Positions 11,219-20,639 of a stretch of DNA of 64,000 nt are shown here, one piece after another (the stretch's first letter is position 1; each line of letters begins with the position of its first letter). Both the position numbers and the translations under genes were made by a program. The stretch spans positions 287,473 through 351,472 of the forward strand of contig NMRB01000331.1 in NCBI GenBank assembly GCA_002633025.1. Direction: 5' to 3'. This DNA is from Notospermus geniculatus. Taxonomy: Eukaryota > Nemertea > Pilidiophora > Heteronemertea > Lineidae. The notes below the pieces were generated by a model. That model saw only the letters and a program-made list of their open reading frames with translations, did no database searches and was not told the DNA's origin.

Positions 11219-11436
11219 GGGCCGATTTTATAAACGATAGCTAAGATAAACCTCGGTTTAACCATCGGCTGTTCTGAAAACCGCTAATTAATCAAAGTAA
11301 ACATTTTTACTTTTAGAATGTTTGGCTATCAACGATTCATAAAATCGAAAAATTTATTTCGGTTAGCAAACAGTTTGTCAACTATGGGGTGATGAAACCC
11401 GATGGTTATCTTAGCCATCGTTTATAAAATCGGCCC
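11219..11436. mobile_element. MITE, 30-bp inverted ends
   Basis: GGGCCGATTTTATAAACGAT at the left is mirrored at the right, with one mismatch in about 30 bp. AAA flanks both sides. It sits in the leader intron of TRIM copy A and is absent from the paralogous intron. The ends and a 3-bp duplication would fit a PIF/Harbinger-type MITE. Confidence 0.75.
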
Positions 11437-11883
11437 AAAGCCTCACAGTATTGAATTTTTCGCGGTATTTTCAAAGTGTTAGGAGACTGCAGGTAGAGGT
11501 CTCATAGCCTTGTGAAGGTCCCCAAAATGCTTGCATGATACGTACTTAAAAAATCAATACTTAGTTTTCATCACGGCATCGAAAATACAGCAGGCAGAGC
11601 TCTAATGTATCCACATAGAGCATAGTACATTTTACACTACACTAACGTCGGAGGACGTAAGCACTTTCTGAATTCAATACAGTGCGGCTTTAAAGGGCTA
11701 GTGTGCTGGGGCAAAGAAAGAATCTGGTACCGAAAATTCCAATTCCCACACCTGCGCGAGGAGTGACAGTGCAATTTTCGGTGCCAGATTCTATTTTCGA
11801 TCTAGCGGACTAGCCGTTCGTGGTATGGATCGTGCCGATCAATTACATTTTTGGTAGTCAAGCGCGCTAACCACTCGACTGCC

Positions 11884-12413
11884 TAAACTCCCCCCGCAGT
11901 TTCAAACCGCTACCCACTACGTTATCCGCGCTTGGAAACTGCGATTGTTTACGCCAATCTCAAAGTATGACCAACAGACGGCGCTCGCTGTCCGATTCGG
12001 GGAATCCCCATTTGGGAATCTGCGCGATACTTGCCAGTAAAACGGACCAAATTAGTGATTCTCGGCCAGCTTTCATGAGGCAAGCCTTCAAAATGTCCAA
12101 AACGTGGGTGCACACTAACAAATGCGTGACAACATTGCTCATAATACATGTATTTGCAAACGGCATTGACTTTGTTGACTTTCCAATCGGAAAAAGTATG
12201 AATACACAGTGTACATTTTGTACACATATCATAGCCAATCAGAAAGTGTGTTACGGCGGCGTCGGTTAAACCCGTGATGACGGCTTGTGATTGGATATCT
12301 CGTCAAACAGCGCCGTCTGTTGACTATCCTTCAGTTTTGGCGCCAATCATGCCAGTGTTTAGTGGGTCTAGCCTATACCTAATACGGCCAACTAAACACT
12401 GGGGACGAGTGTA
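11884..12413. mobile_element. Mutator-like element with 9-bp target duplication
   Basis: TCGACTGCC is present at 11875-11883 and 12414-12422. The paralog near 41673-41685 carries the site once, so the insertion is 530 bp. The left end TAAACTCCCCC and the inverted right end TACACTCGTCCCC are only partly similar. A partial copy of the left 130 bp is found at 24675-24805, starting at exactly the same base, which confirms the left boundary. No transposase is encoded. Confidence 0.75.
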
Positions 12414-12982
12414 TCGACTGCCGGGCTCAGACGATACTTGGGCGTCATTTACGAGATGTAGGTGGAAACCAGAGCCCCGGACAAAACCGTGATATCGATC
12501 GCCTTCGTGTCTGCACAAAGGGCCTCTGGGCCTGGGTACAGTATGTATACATAATCAGCAGTAGTTCCTTATGTATGTTGGTAGGCCCACAAAGAGATGT
12601 ACGGAGCTTAAACTCTACGTACATTACATGTATAAAGTAGTCGCAGGTTCATGATCGTGAGGCTAAAACGACACTCGGGTAATCTACGCTATCGAGGAGT
12701 TTTCTTCAGCCTGCTGCTGTTTTTTTTGCTGGGTCGACGCTGATTGCTTGCTTGACAGCAGCCAGAGGCCCCTCCCGTTTCTTGGTCAATGTAGCTAGCA
12801 TAGGGACAGGAGAACATATCCCCCAGATGCTACCAACACACGCGGTCTCCATGCAGTTTTTGCCCCCCCCCCCGAACCAAAACGCTGGCTACGACTCTCA
12901 TGATAGCCTACTTGAATAGAGTGTTTTTGTACATGTAGGCCTATGTAATAGGTGTGACAACGGCACGCATATGTTATAGGCC

Positions 12983-13116
12983 TAAGGCCCCGATTATAGA
13001 AGTATACGGTATACGAAAACGCGGGTTAACAATGGCTTCACGGTCGTGAATCCATTTGAAGCCTTTGTTAACCAGCGTTTTCGTATACCGTATACTTCTA
13101 TGTAATCGGGGCCTTA
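12983..13116. mobile_element. Palindromic MITE (GGCCCCG ends)
   Basis: Two arms of about 58 bp, TAAGGCCCCGATTA and its mirror, surround a short centre. The paralog near 34108 reads straight through this site at GGCCTAATGC, so the element is an insertion with a three-base TAA/TTA flank. A 3-bp TWA target and GGCCCCG ends fit PIF/Harbinger MITEs. Confidence 0.75.
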
Positions 13117-13306
13117 TGCACATTGTAGGCCTTTGTCATGGTATGAAAAAACGGGCAGACCGACGAGGACGACTCTTCAGAATAGGCCTTTTATATGATA
13201 CTGAGACACAAAATAGGCCAATATCAATGATTCGTACTAATGGTGTCAAGTTAGCGACCCAAACCTTGATTTTAGAATTCGTTGATCAACGAAGGTTTCT
13301 GCTTAC

Positions 13307-13396
13307 CCTTAGCTTGAATCCGGTCGTCCTGGTGTTAGTCTGGCTGCAGGAAATTGTTCGGTCTCTGCCGTTATTTTCCCAATCGATTTCGCGCAT
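13307..13396 (-). promoter_or_regulatory. Putative promoter and leader exon of TRIM copy A
   Basis: This block is conserved upstream of every intact TRIM gene. It contains an AATCGATT core at 13381-13388 with a TTTTCC-type left flank, then a CTGCAG/CAGCCAGAC segment, then the splice donor. The order and spacing (about 75 bases from core to donor) are kept in all copies. I infer a core promoter plus untranslated exon 1. No TATA box is evident. Confidence 0.5.
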
Positions 13397-13572
13397 ATGC
13401 TGCTAGGCCGGTACGGCGGGTGTCAAGGCAACGACATACATTTAAATGAACCTGCATGTCAACAGGAATGGCATGGATGGATAAATAAATAGCTGAATGA
13501 GAGAACACGCAAAGCCTTGGTTACACTACATTAAGGGGAAGCTGTTGTTCATTTTCATATTGCTTGGGTCCA

Positions 13573-13791
13573 GGCCCCGTATTCATAAAGCTACTTAAGT
13601 CTAAGTATGATACTTATCTTTTGTGTTGAACAAAGGATACGTGTCATACTAAGACTTAAGTAGTTTTATGAATACGGGGCCAGGCCCCGTATTCATAGAG
13701 CTACTTAAGTCTAAGTATGATACTTATCTTTTGTGTTGAACAAAGGATAAGTGTCATACTTAGACTTAAGTAGTTTTATGAATACGGGGCC
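13573..13791. mobile_element. Two tandem 109-bp palindromic MITEs
   Basis: Copies at 13573-13681 and 13683-13791 are separated by a single A. Each begins GGCCCCGTATTCAT, ends with the complement, and folds along its whole length. The paralogous sequence near 43070 lacks both and reads TCCAGGCCCCTCTGAG without interruption. The second copy probably inserted at the edge of the first. Confidence 0.85.
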
Positions 13792-14591
13792 AGGCCCCTC
13801 TGAGAAAAGCTACAAAGACACACCCAGCTGACTGTTTTATGGTCCAATGTGCTTTATAGAAACAGAAAATGAGCAAAGTCCCAAGAATTACAGCTTAATT
13901 ACATTACATAATCCTTAACAAAGAAATTCACCAAACATGAAAAACAGGTAGGCCTACAGTTTTCTTGGAGAAGAAGCGTGTAAATGACGCATTCAGGGTG
14001 TGGCAGCAATGTCACAAACCCATAGAAACTCGGGTGGCGAGGGTGTCTTGACCTGCACTTCATAGACGCCATACACGCTCAGGACATTAAAGTAGTTCCA
14101 GGAAGTAAAATCCTCAAGTGTCATGGCTGCCCTGTCTCGGACAATCTGTCAGCATTCATGGAATTCACGTGTGGAGTACTCTATATCTGTTGAAAATATT
14201 GCCATCAGAAGGGGTGGACTAAAGTAGAAAAAACCTTGAACTTTATGATGCACATGTTGTTTGATCTTCAAAATGTAACATTTCTTGGGAAAGTGTACCG
14301 ACTACTCATCTTTTGTTTCAGCTTATTAGGTTATTAGTGCCTTCATATGACTTGTACTTTTATGGTATTTTGATGACATGTTTTATTTACAACGTCTGAC
14401 ACGTTCCAATAATTCACAACGTCAGCTTGCCCTTAAATCCGCGGTTTTTTTGTGGTCACACCTATGAATTGCCGAGCTTCAAGAAACCCTTGTCTGAAAA
14501 ACACGGGTATTTGAAACACGGAAGGTCGCCGTGCTTTTCGAAATCCCCGTGTTTTCGTTAGTTCTCAGCACGGCTATAGATGGCGCGGCCA
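13792..14591. repeat. Upstream duplicon of TRIM copies A and C
   Basis: This non-coding stretch is highly similar to 43074-43884, upstream of the TRIM gene at 38426-41098. It was duplicated with the gene. I see no gene in it. It ends at the 14-kb insertion and resumes at 28672. Confidence 0.8.
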
Positions 14592-14914
14592 TTAAAGGAA
14601 TACTATTGTAACTCGCCTACTTGTATTTATATTGAAGTTTATCTTAAATCTATATGATTTATAGGGTGAAAATAATGAATAACTCCTCCAGTAACGATTT
14701 CAAGGTGTTTTTGTAAAATTCATGGTATTCGCCATTGTTTTGAAGCAGCCGCTCTTCGAGACTCGATTCAAAGCGAGGCTATGACGTTTCACGGCCCTTC
14801 GCCATTGTCCATGTTGTCCAGTCCGCCATTTTGATTTTTTACTTTGCTACTGCACTGACACTGTCATTGACTGTAGGCTGGGAGCACACAAAGAGGTCAA
14901 TTTTCTATGGAAAT

Positions 14915-15080
14915 ATGCCGCACTGTGCAGCTTTTGGTTGCGCAAACCATTCGGGACGGAATGGAGAAACCGCAGGTCACCTTCCCTTCGCCGTGCAGTT
15001 TCACACGTTCCCGAAGCGAGATCGTGAACTTTGCCGGCGTTGGACACTGAGCATGGGCACCGATGTTGGGAGGATCGATG
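14915..15080 (+). pseudogene. THAP domain, N-terminal half (transposase exon 1a)
   Basis: The frame opens MPHCAAFGC, the C-x4-C start of a THAP zinc-dependent DNA-binding domain, followed by the FHTFPK and RRW landmarks. It is cut at 15080 by the 3.06-kb element. The reading frame continues in phase at 18147 on the other side when one copy of the GATG duplication is counted. In Kolobok-type transposases the THAP domain binds the transposon ends. Confidence 0.8.
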
Positions 15081-15533
15081 TGTTACGCGCTATCGACCGA
15101 TCTGCGCCATCGGTCGATCGCGCTGCGCTTTCTATGGATCGGTAATTAGCACAAGCATCGATAGATAGCGCTGCGCCAACGGTCGATGGGCTCAGGTACG
15201 ATGACTGGCATGGGGCGCCAGTTGCGCGTTTTATCGATGGTGATGTTGTGCATGCCAAAACTGTCCAAGTGCTAGGTGGGCATGGTGGGTGGTGCATAAG
15301 TGTGGCTGCGGCATTAGGGAACAATTTTGGACACTGTTTATACATGTTATATTTTCTTATGTTTTACTTGCAGGTAAGAGCGCGGCGTAGAGTTGACACT
15401 TGGATTGAGTGTAGGGTTCGCTCATCTGGAGCTCTTCAGTCTAATGACTCTTCTCCTTAGCTTAGGCTTTCTCATTTCTGGTAGCATCCTGACCTCCGAG
15501 CTTCTTCTACATTGCAATAAAATAAAGGGAAAT

Positions 15534-15830
15534 TTATTTCAATACAAATTGTTTATTTATTTATTTACCAACGTGATTTATGTACAATATTTACAACAAT
15601 TTACAAATTCATGTAAAATTTTATATAGGCCTATTTATTTTATTTTTTATGCTTTGTTTATTTATTTACCAATTTGATACATGATATTTGCAATATTTAC
15701 AAATATTTTATTTTTATACTTTATTTATTTATAATTTACCAAATTTGATACGTGTTACAATATTTACAAATATTTATAAATACAAGTAAAACTTTAAAAA
15801 ATACCAAATATTTACAAATAAAACTTTAAA
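15534..15830. repeat. AT-rich TTTATTTA/TTTACAAATA low-complexity tract
   Basis: Repeated TTTATTTATTTACCAA and ATTTACAAATATTTA words downstream of the Ulp1-PHD frame. No gene. It may form the 3' untranslated tail of that minus-strand gene. Confidence 0.5.
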
Positions 15831-15910
15831 AATAATTCCGCCAACAGAGAAGTGGAAAATCCTGAATATTTCCTGTGTTTCTAATCCCGTTTGACATTTC
15901 ACAGTTCATT

Positions 15911-16648
15911 TCACAAGCACGCCTTGCATCGTTTCCAATGCCGGATTGATTTCTTTGTCAAATTGAGACACTTTGCGTGAAACCATAGTTCGCATCCTTC
16001 GCATTCGACCATTAGATTCCCGTCGTCAGGGCAGCGACAATCACAGAAAAGATCTATCTCTGATCGGTGGAGCACCTTGGGCTGACGATACTGAAGTTTC
16101 GCGGGAAACACGGAAATGCGTCCATCGTCAATGCATTTTCCGAAATGCAACCGGAGCAATTCTTCGTCGTAGTGCAGTTCCGTAGGGTCGTCATCGAACA
16201 GAAGTGTCGTTGCGTATGCGATGGCGTATACTCCACAATCGTTTGCGTTGGGCTGTTTGTCCACGTTCATCAAATTGATCACCAGTTGGTCCTCTTTGCA
16301 GTTTAGAAACTTGGCGATTATTTTGATGATTTCTTGCGTTGGATGTTCTCGTAGCGAGTCGTACACGCATACCGTGTTGCGGTCTGTTTGTCCAATGTTT
16401 GAGATAGTGATCCAATGCGACCCGTTGACGTGGATGAACTGGACATACGGGGAAGTAGGGATGCTAAATGAAAAGTTCTGCTGGAGGACAGTGTCTTGTA
16501 ATCCGGAGGTACTAGGGAATTCTGCCTTTAGTAGTTCACTAGCTGCTCTCATATGACGGTCGTTCAGCCATACGTTCTTGTTTATATCCCGGCGATCTTT
16601 GTTGGAAAGGTGATGCTGTGACTTTGAATTTTTTTCTTGATCAAACAT
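15911..16648 (-). CDS. Ulp1/C48-type cysteine protease with PHD finger (245 aa)
   Basis: Residues about 20-170 look like a Ulp1-family (SUMO/ubiquitin-like) protease. Visible are WLNDRH near the start, a histidine in GSHW, an aspartate in VYDSL, a glutamine before NANDCG and the cysteine in NDCGVYA. These correspond to the family's His-Asp-Gln-Cys active site. Residues about 200-245 form a C4HC3 PHD finger (CDCRC, CEGC, WFHAKC, CKAC). The protein is shorter than cellular SENP proteases and the combination is typical of transposon-encoded accessory proteases. It is the only sizeable frame in the nested 3.06-kb element. The start at 16648 is the first ATG of the frame, and an upstream exon cannot be excluded. 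The frame is intact, unlike the host transposase. Confidence 0.8.
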   Translation of the reverse strand: MFDQEKNSKSQHHLSNKDRRDINKNVWLNDRHMRAASELLKAEFPSTSGLQDTVLQQNFSFSIPTSPYVQFIHVNGSHWITISNIGQTDRNTVCVYDSLREHPTQEIIKIIAKFLNCKEDQLVINLMNVDKQPNANDCGVYAIAYATTLLFDDDPTELHYDEELLRLHFGKCIDDGRISVFPAKLQYRQPKVLHRSEIDLFCDCRCPDDGNLMVECEGCELWFHAKCLNLTKKSIRHWKRCKACL

Positions 16649-16999
16649 GTGAAGAGATTTGTCCTTAGCTTACGTGAAGATTTGTCCTTAAAATACAGCT
16701 TTTTTCAAATGATCAAATATGTGAAGATTTACATGAAATATCCTTGGTTTTTTCTTGTTAGAGTAAATGAGCGGGGAGCAGGGATTTACAGTTAGTTAAC
16801 CTCAGATGAATTTCATTGCATTTGTAATCGTAAGATTCAGTGAAATTTGGTCACCTCCATTTTGCAATTTTTTTGTTTATTTTTGTGTTTACTGTTGTCA
16901 TGTTGGGCGTTTTTTATTTATTAGTGACTGTTCCTGTGGGATTTTCTTGGTTTTTATTGTGGTTTTGGGTGGCTCTCTGTTCCTCGCTCAGTTTCCTAT

Positions 17000-17490
17000 T
17001 ACCAGCATTCATTATGTGAGAGCAGATATCACTTTAATCAAAGGGGCGCCGCTGATTACTGAGCATTGATTACGTGTCAGAGTGGGCAGCCCGGGGTGAG
17101 CAGCAGATCACTTTAATCAAAGAAGCGCCGCTGATTACTGAACACGGTATTCATTATGTGAGTGAGCAGATATCACTTTAATCAAAGGGGCGCCGCTGAT
17201 TACTGAACACGGCATTCATTATGTGAGTGAGCAGATCACTTTAACCATCACTTTAATCAAAGGGGTGCCGCCGATTACTGAACACAGCATTCATTATGTG
17301 AGTGAGCAGATATCACTTTAATCAAAGGGGCGCCGCTGATTACTGAACACAGCATTCATAAATGTGAGTGAGCAGATATCACTTTAATCAAAGGGGCGCC
17401 GCTGATTACTGAGCATTGATTACGTGTCAGAGTGGTGAGCAGCAGCTCACTTTAATCAAGAGGTGCCGCTGATTGCTGAACACAGAACGC
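17000..17490. repeat. Tandem repeat, ~68-bp units
   Basis: About seven imperfect copies of a unit containing CACTTTAATCAAAGGGGCGC and GCTGATTACTGA, followed by GCATTCATTATGTGAGTGAG. Some copies have a variant with GATTACGTGTCAGAGTG. The array lies inside the Ginger-like element, behind the protease gene. Subterminal repeat arrays are common transposase-binding regions, but that role is a guess here. Confidence 0.8.
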
Positions 17491-18146
17491 AAAAAAAGAA
17501 TTGGAAGTTGCAGTTATCTTATTCTTTATTATTGAAATTACATTTTTTTATTGAAAATACAGCAGCATTCATTTCATAAGAAGAGTTGTAAAGTCATATT
17601 TTATGAGTTGCAAACTTTCAGCTGGTAAGGCCTACAAACAAACAACGATCTCATCGCAGAATCTTGACTGTGAAAAGGCCTCACATACACTGCAGAATAG
17701 GACAGGAAGCATGCCATGCAGTTCGGTCTCGTGCCTCATTTGCATCCGCGGTGAAGGTAGATGAGTGATGTCCTCAGAGGCTGGAGGAAGGGCAAGTGAC
17801 GGAGTCTGATACGGATCCGTTTCTACAGCCTGCGCAACGACCTAAAACTAAAACTAAAAGTACATGAAACATGTGGTGAAACGTGACGTGACCATCATGA
17901 GTGATGGTCATGATAGACAATGTCATGAATGTCGTAGGCCTAGTATGAAATATTCGGCTGTATATACTCTTCTGCGCGCCTGACAATATATACTTAGGCA
18001 GGACCGGACCATCCATCGTTAGCGCAGCGCCATCGATCGATGCTTGCGCTATCTATCGATGCTTGCGCTAATTACCGATCCATAGAAAGCGCAGCGCTAT
18101 CGCTCGATGTCGATGGCGCAAATCTATTGATGGCGCATAACAGATG

Positions 18147-18375
18147 CATTCCTGGACCGTGTAGGCCTACAGAAGGACAATTCTGGGAACAAATTCCGTC
18201 TTTGCTCGAATCACTTCACTCTCGATCAGTTCGAGAAGGATATTCGTGCGGAGATGATGGAGGGCATTGTGAAATTCAAGTTAAAACAGGATGCAGTGCC
18301 GACCGTCTTCGTCCACAAAAAAACGGCCACCCCTATCGCCGGACAAATGTCATAGCAAAGTTGGATAAACGACGG
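18147..18375 (+). pseudogene. THAP domain, C-terminal half (transposase exon 1b)
   Basis: The frame continues the domain with LCSNHF, the C-x2-H ligand pair, and ends the fold at DAVPTVF. It meets a stop at 18353. Another frame stays open from the seven-A run at 18317-18323 to a strong splice donor, GTAAG, at 18376. A one-base deletion in that run therefore probably broke the gene, or it is a sequencing error in a homopolymer. Confidence 0.8.
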
Positions 18376-18876
18376 GTAAGTGTACACATTGCTGCACACC
18401 ACCAGTACAGTGTATGCACACTGTCCACTGTACATTCAATGTACAGGCTACTACTCATGTACTCAGGCCTCAAACATCATGAAATGAACATGGATAGGCC
18501 TAAGCATGAAAATACAAGAAGAAAGGTCGCCCATGGCATGCATGATGCATCTCTACCTACATAACATGGTCTAGCTAACTCGTACATTGAATGTACCCTA
18601 CAATTGTGTGCAGTAGGGTGTACAAAGTGGGTTTGTTTACATCCGGAGCCGGAGTTCGTTTCGCATTATATGTCCATTGGCAGGCGAGGAAGGCCTCGGT
18701 AGGCTATGCATGGGTTTTTATCGGTTTATGGCCTAGGCCTACATGTACCAGTACCATCGTACTAGGGTAGGCCTGCCGGCATGACCAGGTATGAAAGTAG
18801 GCCTACATGCTACCTTCACTTCAGGAACCAGTTGCACACACTGAATTTTTCATAATGTGTATGTATTCCCTTTCAG

Positions 18877-18978
18877 ATTACTGAGCAACTGTTAACGCCA
18901 AGTCCAACCCCTCGGCCTGTGTCCAACTCAAAACGTGTCAATGCGAGCACCTCTGCGGCGAAATCTGATGCCTCACAC
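18877..18978 (+). pseudogene. Transposase exon 2, truncated
   Basis: A TTCCCTTTCAG acceptor precedes a single open frame of 34 residues (starting ITEQLLTPSP), rich in Ser, Pro and Thr, as expected for a linker behind a THAP domain. The phase matches the donor at 18376. The frame ends at the isolated N at 18979, beyond which unrelated integrase sequence follows on the other strand. Confidence 0.6.
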
Positions 18979-19770
18979 NGTTTTCGGGCAGTATGGGGTA
19001 GCAACCAATTTACCTATGTTCACCAGGCGACAAAAAGCCTTAAGTTGCTTGGCCTTAAAGTACGACGCTCCATCTGTCAAGATAGTCTTTGGTGGGCCAA
19101 ACGTACAGGTGACGTCATACAACTGTCTGACAACTTCTTCTGTCGTAGTGGTCTTCAACGGTCGCAATAGTGTAAATTTTGTAAATTGATCGGTCATAAC
19201 TAGGATATGTTTGTGCCCCTCTGTTGTTGTGGTTAGAGGGCCCTTGCAGTCCATCGTCAAGATCTCAAACGGTGTATAACTTTGGGATGGCAATAAAGGT
19301 GACCTAGGTTTCTGATGCGGTGGCATGCGACTCTGACAATCAAGGCATGAGGCAACCCAAGATTTAACATCGGCTGCCATGCCTGGCCAAGTATATTTAA
19401 ACCTGATGCGATCTAATGTTTTCTGTCGGCCTAAATGGCCTCCCATAACCGCCGAATTGTGGGCAAATTCAAGAACCTGGGGGGTCAAGACGGACGGGAT
19501 ATTATTTTTTTCATAAGCTTGCATATCGACTAAATCCGCTTGCCATTGCTGATCTATGTAAGAGACCATAGTTTTTCTGAATAGGAATTTTTTATGAACC
19601 GGTTTATGGAGTTGAAAAGTCGGTAAATTATCTAAAAATTCTTTCACTTGTTTATATTTTATAAGTTTTTTATCCTCTTTAACTTTTTTCCAAATTTGTG
19701 TTATATTTGTATAAGCAACAGGACTTTCAGGATTGAAATACAGGTTTCTGAGGTACTGTTCTGTGTCCAT
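18973..19770 (-). pseudogene. Chimeric DDE integrase fragment
   Basis: The N-terminal ~92 residues resemble integrases of the Polinton/Maverick (F54H12.3-like) type: YFNPESPVAY, LHKPVHKKF and QWQADLVDM. From about residue 93 the frame becomes a Ty3/Gypsy-like integrase with an HHCC zinc motif (H, GGH, C-x2-C) and the first two acidic residues of the DDE core (MDCKG and TDGASYF). The third acidic residue is absent because the frame stops at the N at 18979. Either two elements were fused by nested insertion near 19490, or this is a real integrase lineage with both features. It is non-functional as it stands. Confidence 0.7.
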
Positions 19771-19794
19771 TTATTTATATTTCAAGAAATTTAT

Positions 19795-19969
19795 AGTATA
19801 AGGAAAGTGAGGGTTGATCTGGATAGAGGAGGTTTTATTAGTTTACAAGTTTAGGTAGGCCTATAATTTGCTGAAAAAGCCCGGAAATAGGGATATTTTA
19901 GTGTATTTTAGCCTTCTTTTGGCGGCTAATCTTCCTCCTCTATCCAGATCCCCTCACTTTCCTTATACT
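19795..19969. repeat. Inverted repeat pair with AGTATAAGG ends
   Basis: Two arms of about 38 bp (TAGTATAAGGAAAGTGAGGG, then GATCTGGATAGAGGAGG) face each other across about 100 bp. They lie just outside the start of the integrase fragment. They could be paired ends of the Polinton-like element whose integrase remnant lies beside them, or a small independent hairpin. Confidence 0.6.
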
Positions 19970-20457
19970 AAAGTCACCATTTCACCATTAGAATCTATAA
20001 AACTAGTACCTGGGAATAATAGGGAAATGAAGCCGTGTATCTGTGTTTGTGAATTTCGCCTTATGAAACGGGTCAAGTCAGTTATGGCACATTAAGCTCG
20101 GGTACGCGCGTGATGGAAATCTTCGTCTTCCGTCCAGATCCTTTCAATTCCCTAATACTCAATAATAGGGATAAGAGGCATGGCGTTAACCTTCATTGAT
20201 CAGCGGTCGAAAACGCGTTTTGTGGTTTCCCGCCGCAAGCTCGATTATGCATTCTCTTTTCAGCGGACGACCACGTCTGAAGACGTAACCTTATTATTTT
20301 GGGTGACTCCTCGTAATGATGATGTAACAATCTGCTTTTTGTATACCAGCTAGGCCTATAGACCCTGTACAAAACTGTACCGGTAGTTACCGATGACTTA
20401 CACGATGACGTTTATGAGGGTTCTGATGTTTGGCTTGGGGATATGCTTTCTTTAGTC

Positions 20458-20592
20458 AGGGGCGTAGCTAGCTTTATCGTCGGGGAACACTACTCTTTCG
20501 CCAATTTTGGCCCCCCAAAAACTCATGAAAAACACACATTTCTTAACCGCATGGGGGATTTGCCCCCTCTGTCCCCGTCTAGCCACGCCCCT
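20458..20592. mobile_element. Short MITE with AGGGGCGTAGCTAG ends
   Basis: AGGGGCGTAGCTAG at the left is mirrored, with one mismatch, at the right, with 135 bp in all. It lies between the integrase remnant and the transposase core. No coding content. Confidence 0.6.
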
Positions 20593-20639
20593 GTTGGTTC
20601 TAGTGTATCGTCGACTTCAGTGCGTGCGGTTGAATGGNC

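Larger units (their letters stand above)
10327..13306 (-). other. 5'-leader intron of TRIM copy A
   Basis: The minus strand reads a pyrimidine-rich tract ending TCCTTTCAG, then eight bases, then the ATG. This is a strong acceptor, conserved in all five intact TRIM genes. A matching donor, GGTAAGC, lies at 13301-13307 inside a block conserved upstream of the other copies. The predicted intron is about 2.98 kb and is heavily populated by inserted elements. Exon 1 would be non-coding. Confidence 0.65.
15081..18142. mobile_element. Ginger-like element nested in the THAP domain
   Basis: Inverted repeats of about 100 bp start TGTTA at 15081 and end TAACA at 18142, and are rich in GATCGATGGCGC-like words. 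GATG is duplicated at 15077-15080 and 18143-18146. Joining the flanks restores the reading frame of the THAP domain across the site, which is strong evidence for the boundaries. Terminal 5'-TGTNR, a 4-bp duplication and associated Ulp1 and PHD domains fit the Ginger transposons, whose transposase is an integrase relative. No integrase is present in this 3062-bp copy, so it would be non-autonomous. Confidence 0.75.

Noticed and set aside
16221-16556. Plus-strand frames opposite the Ulp1-PHD gene
   Set aside because: Shadow frames with no domain; the minus frame has clear active-site and zinc motifs.
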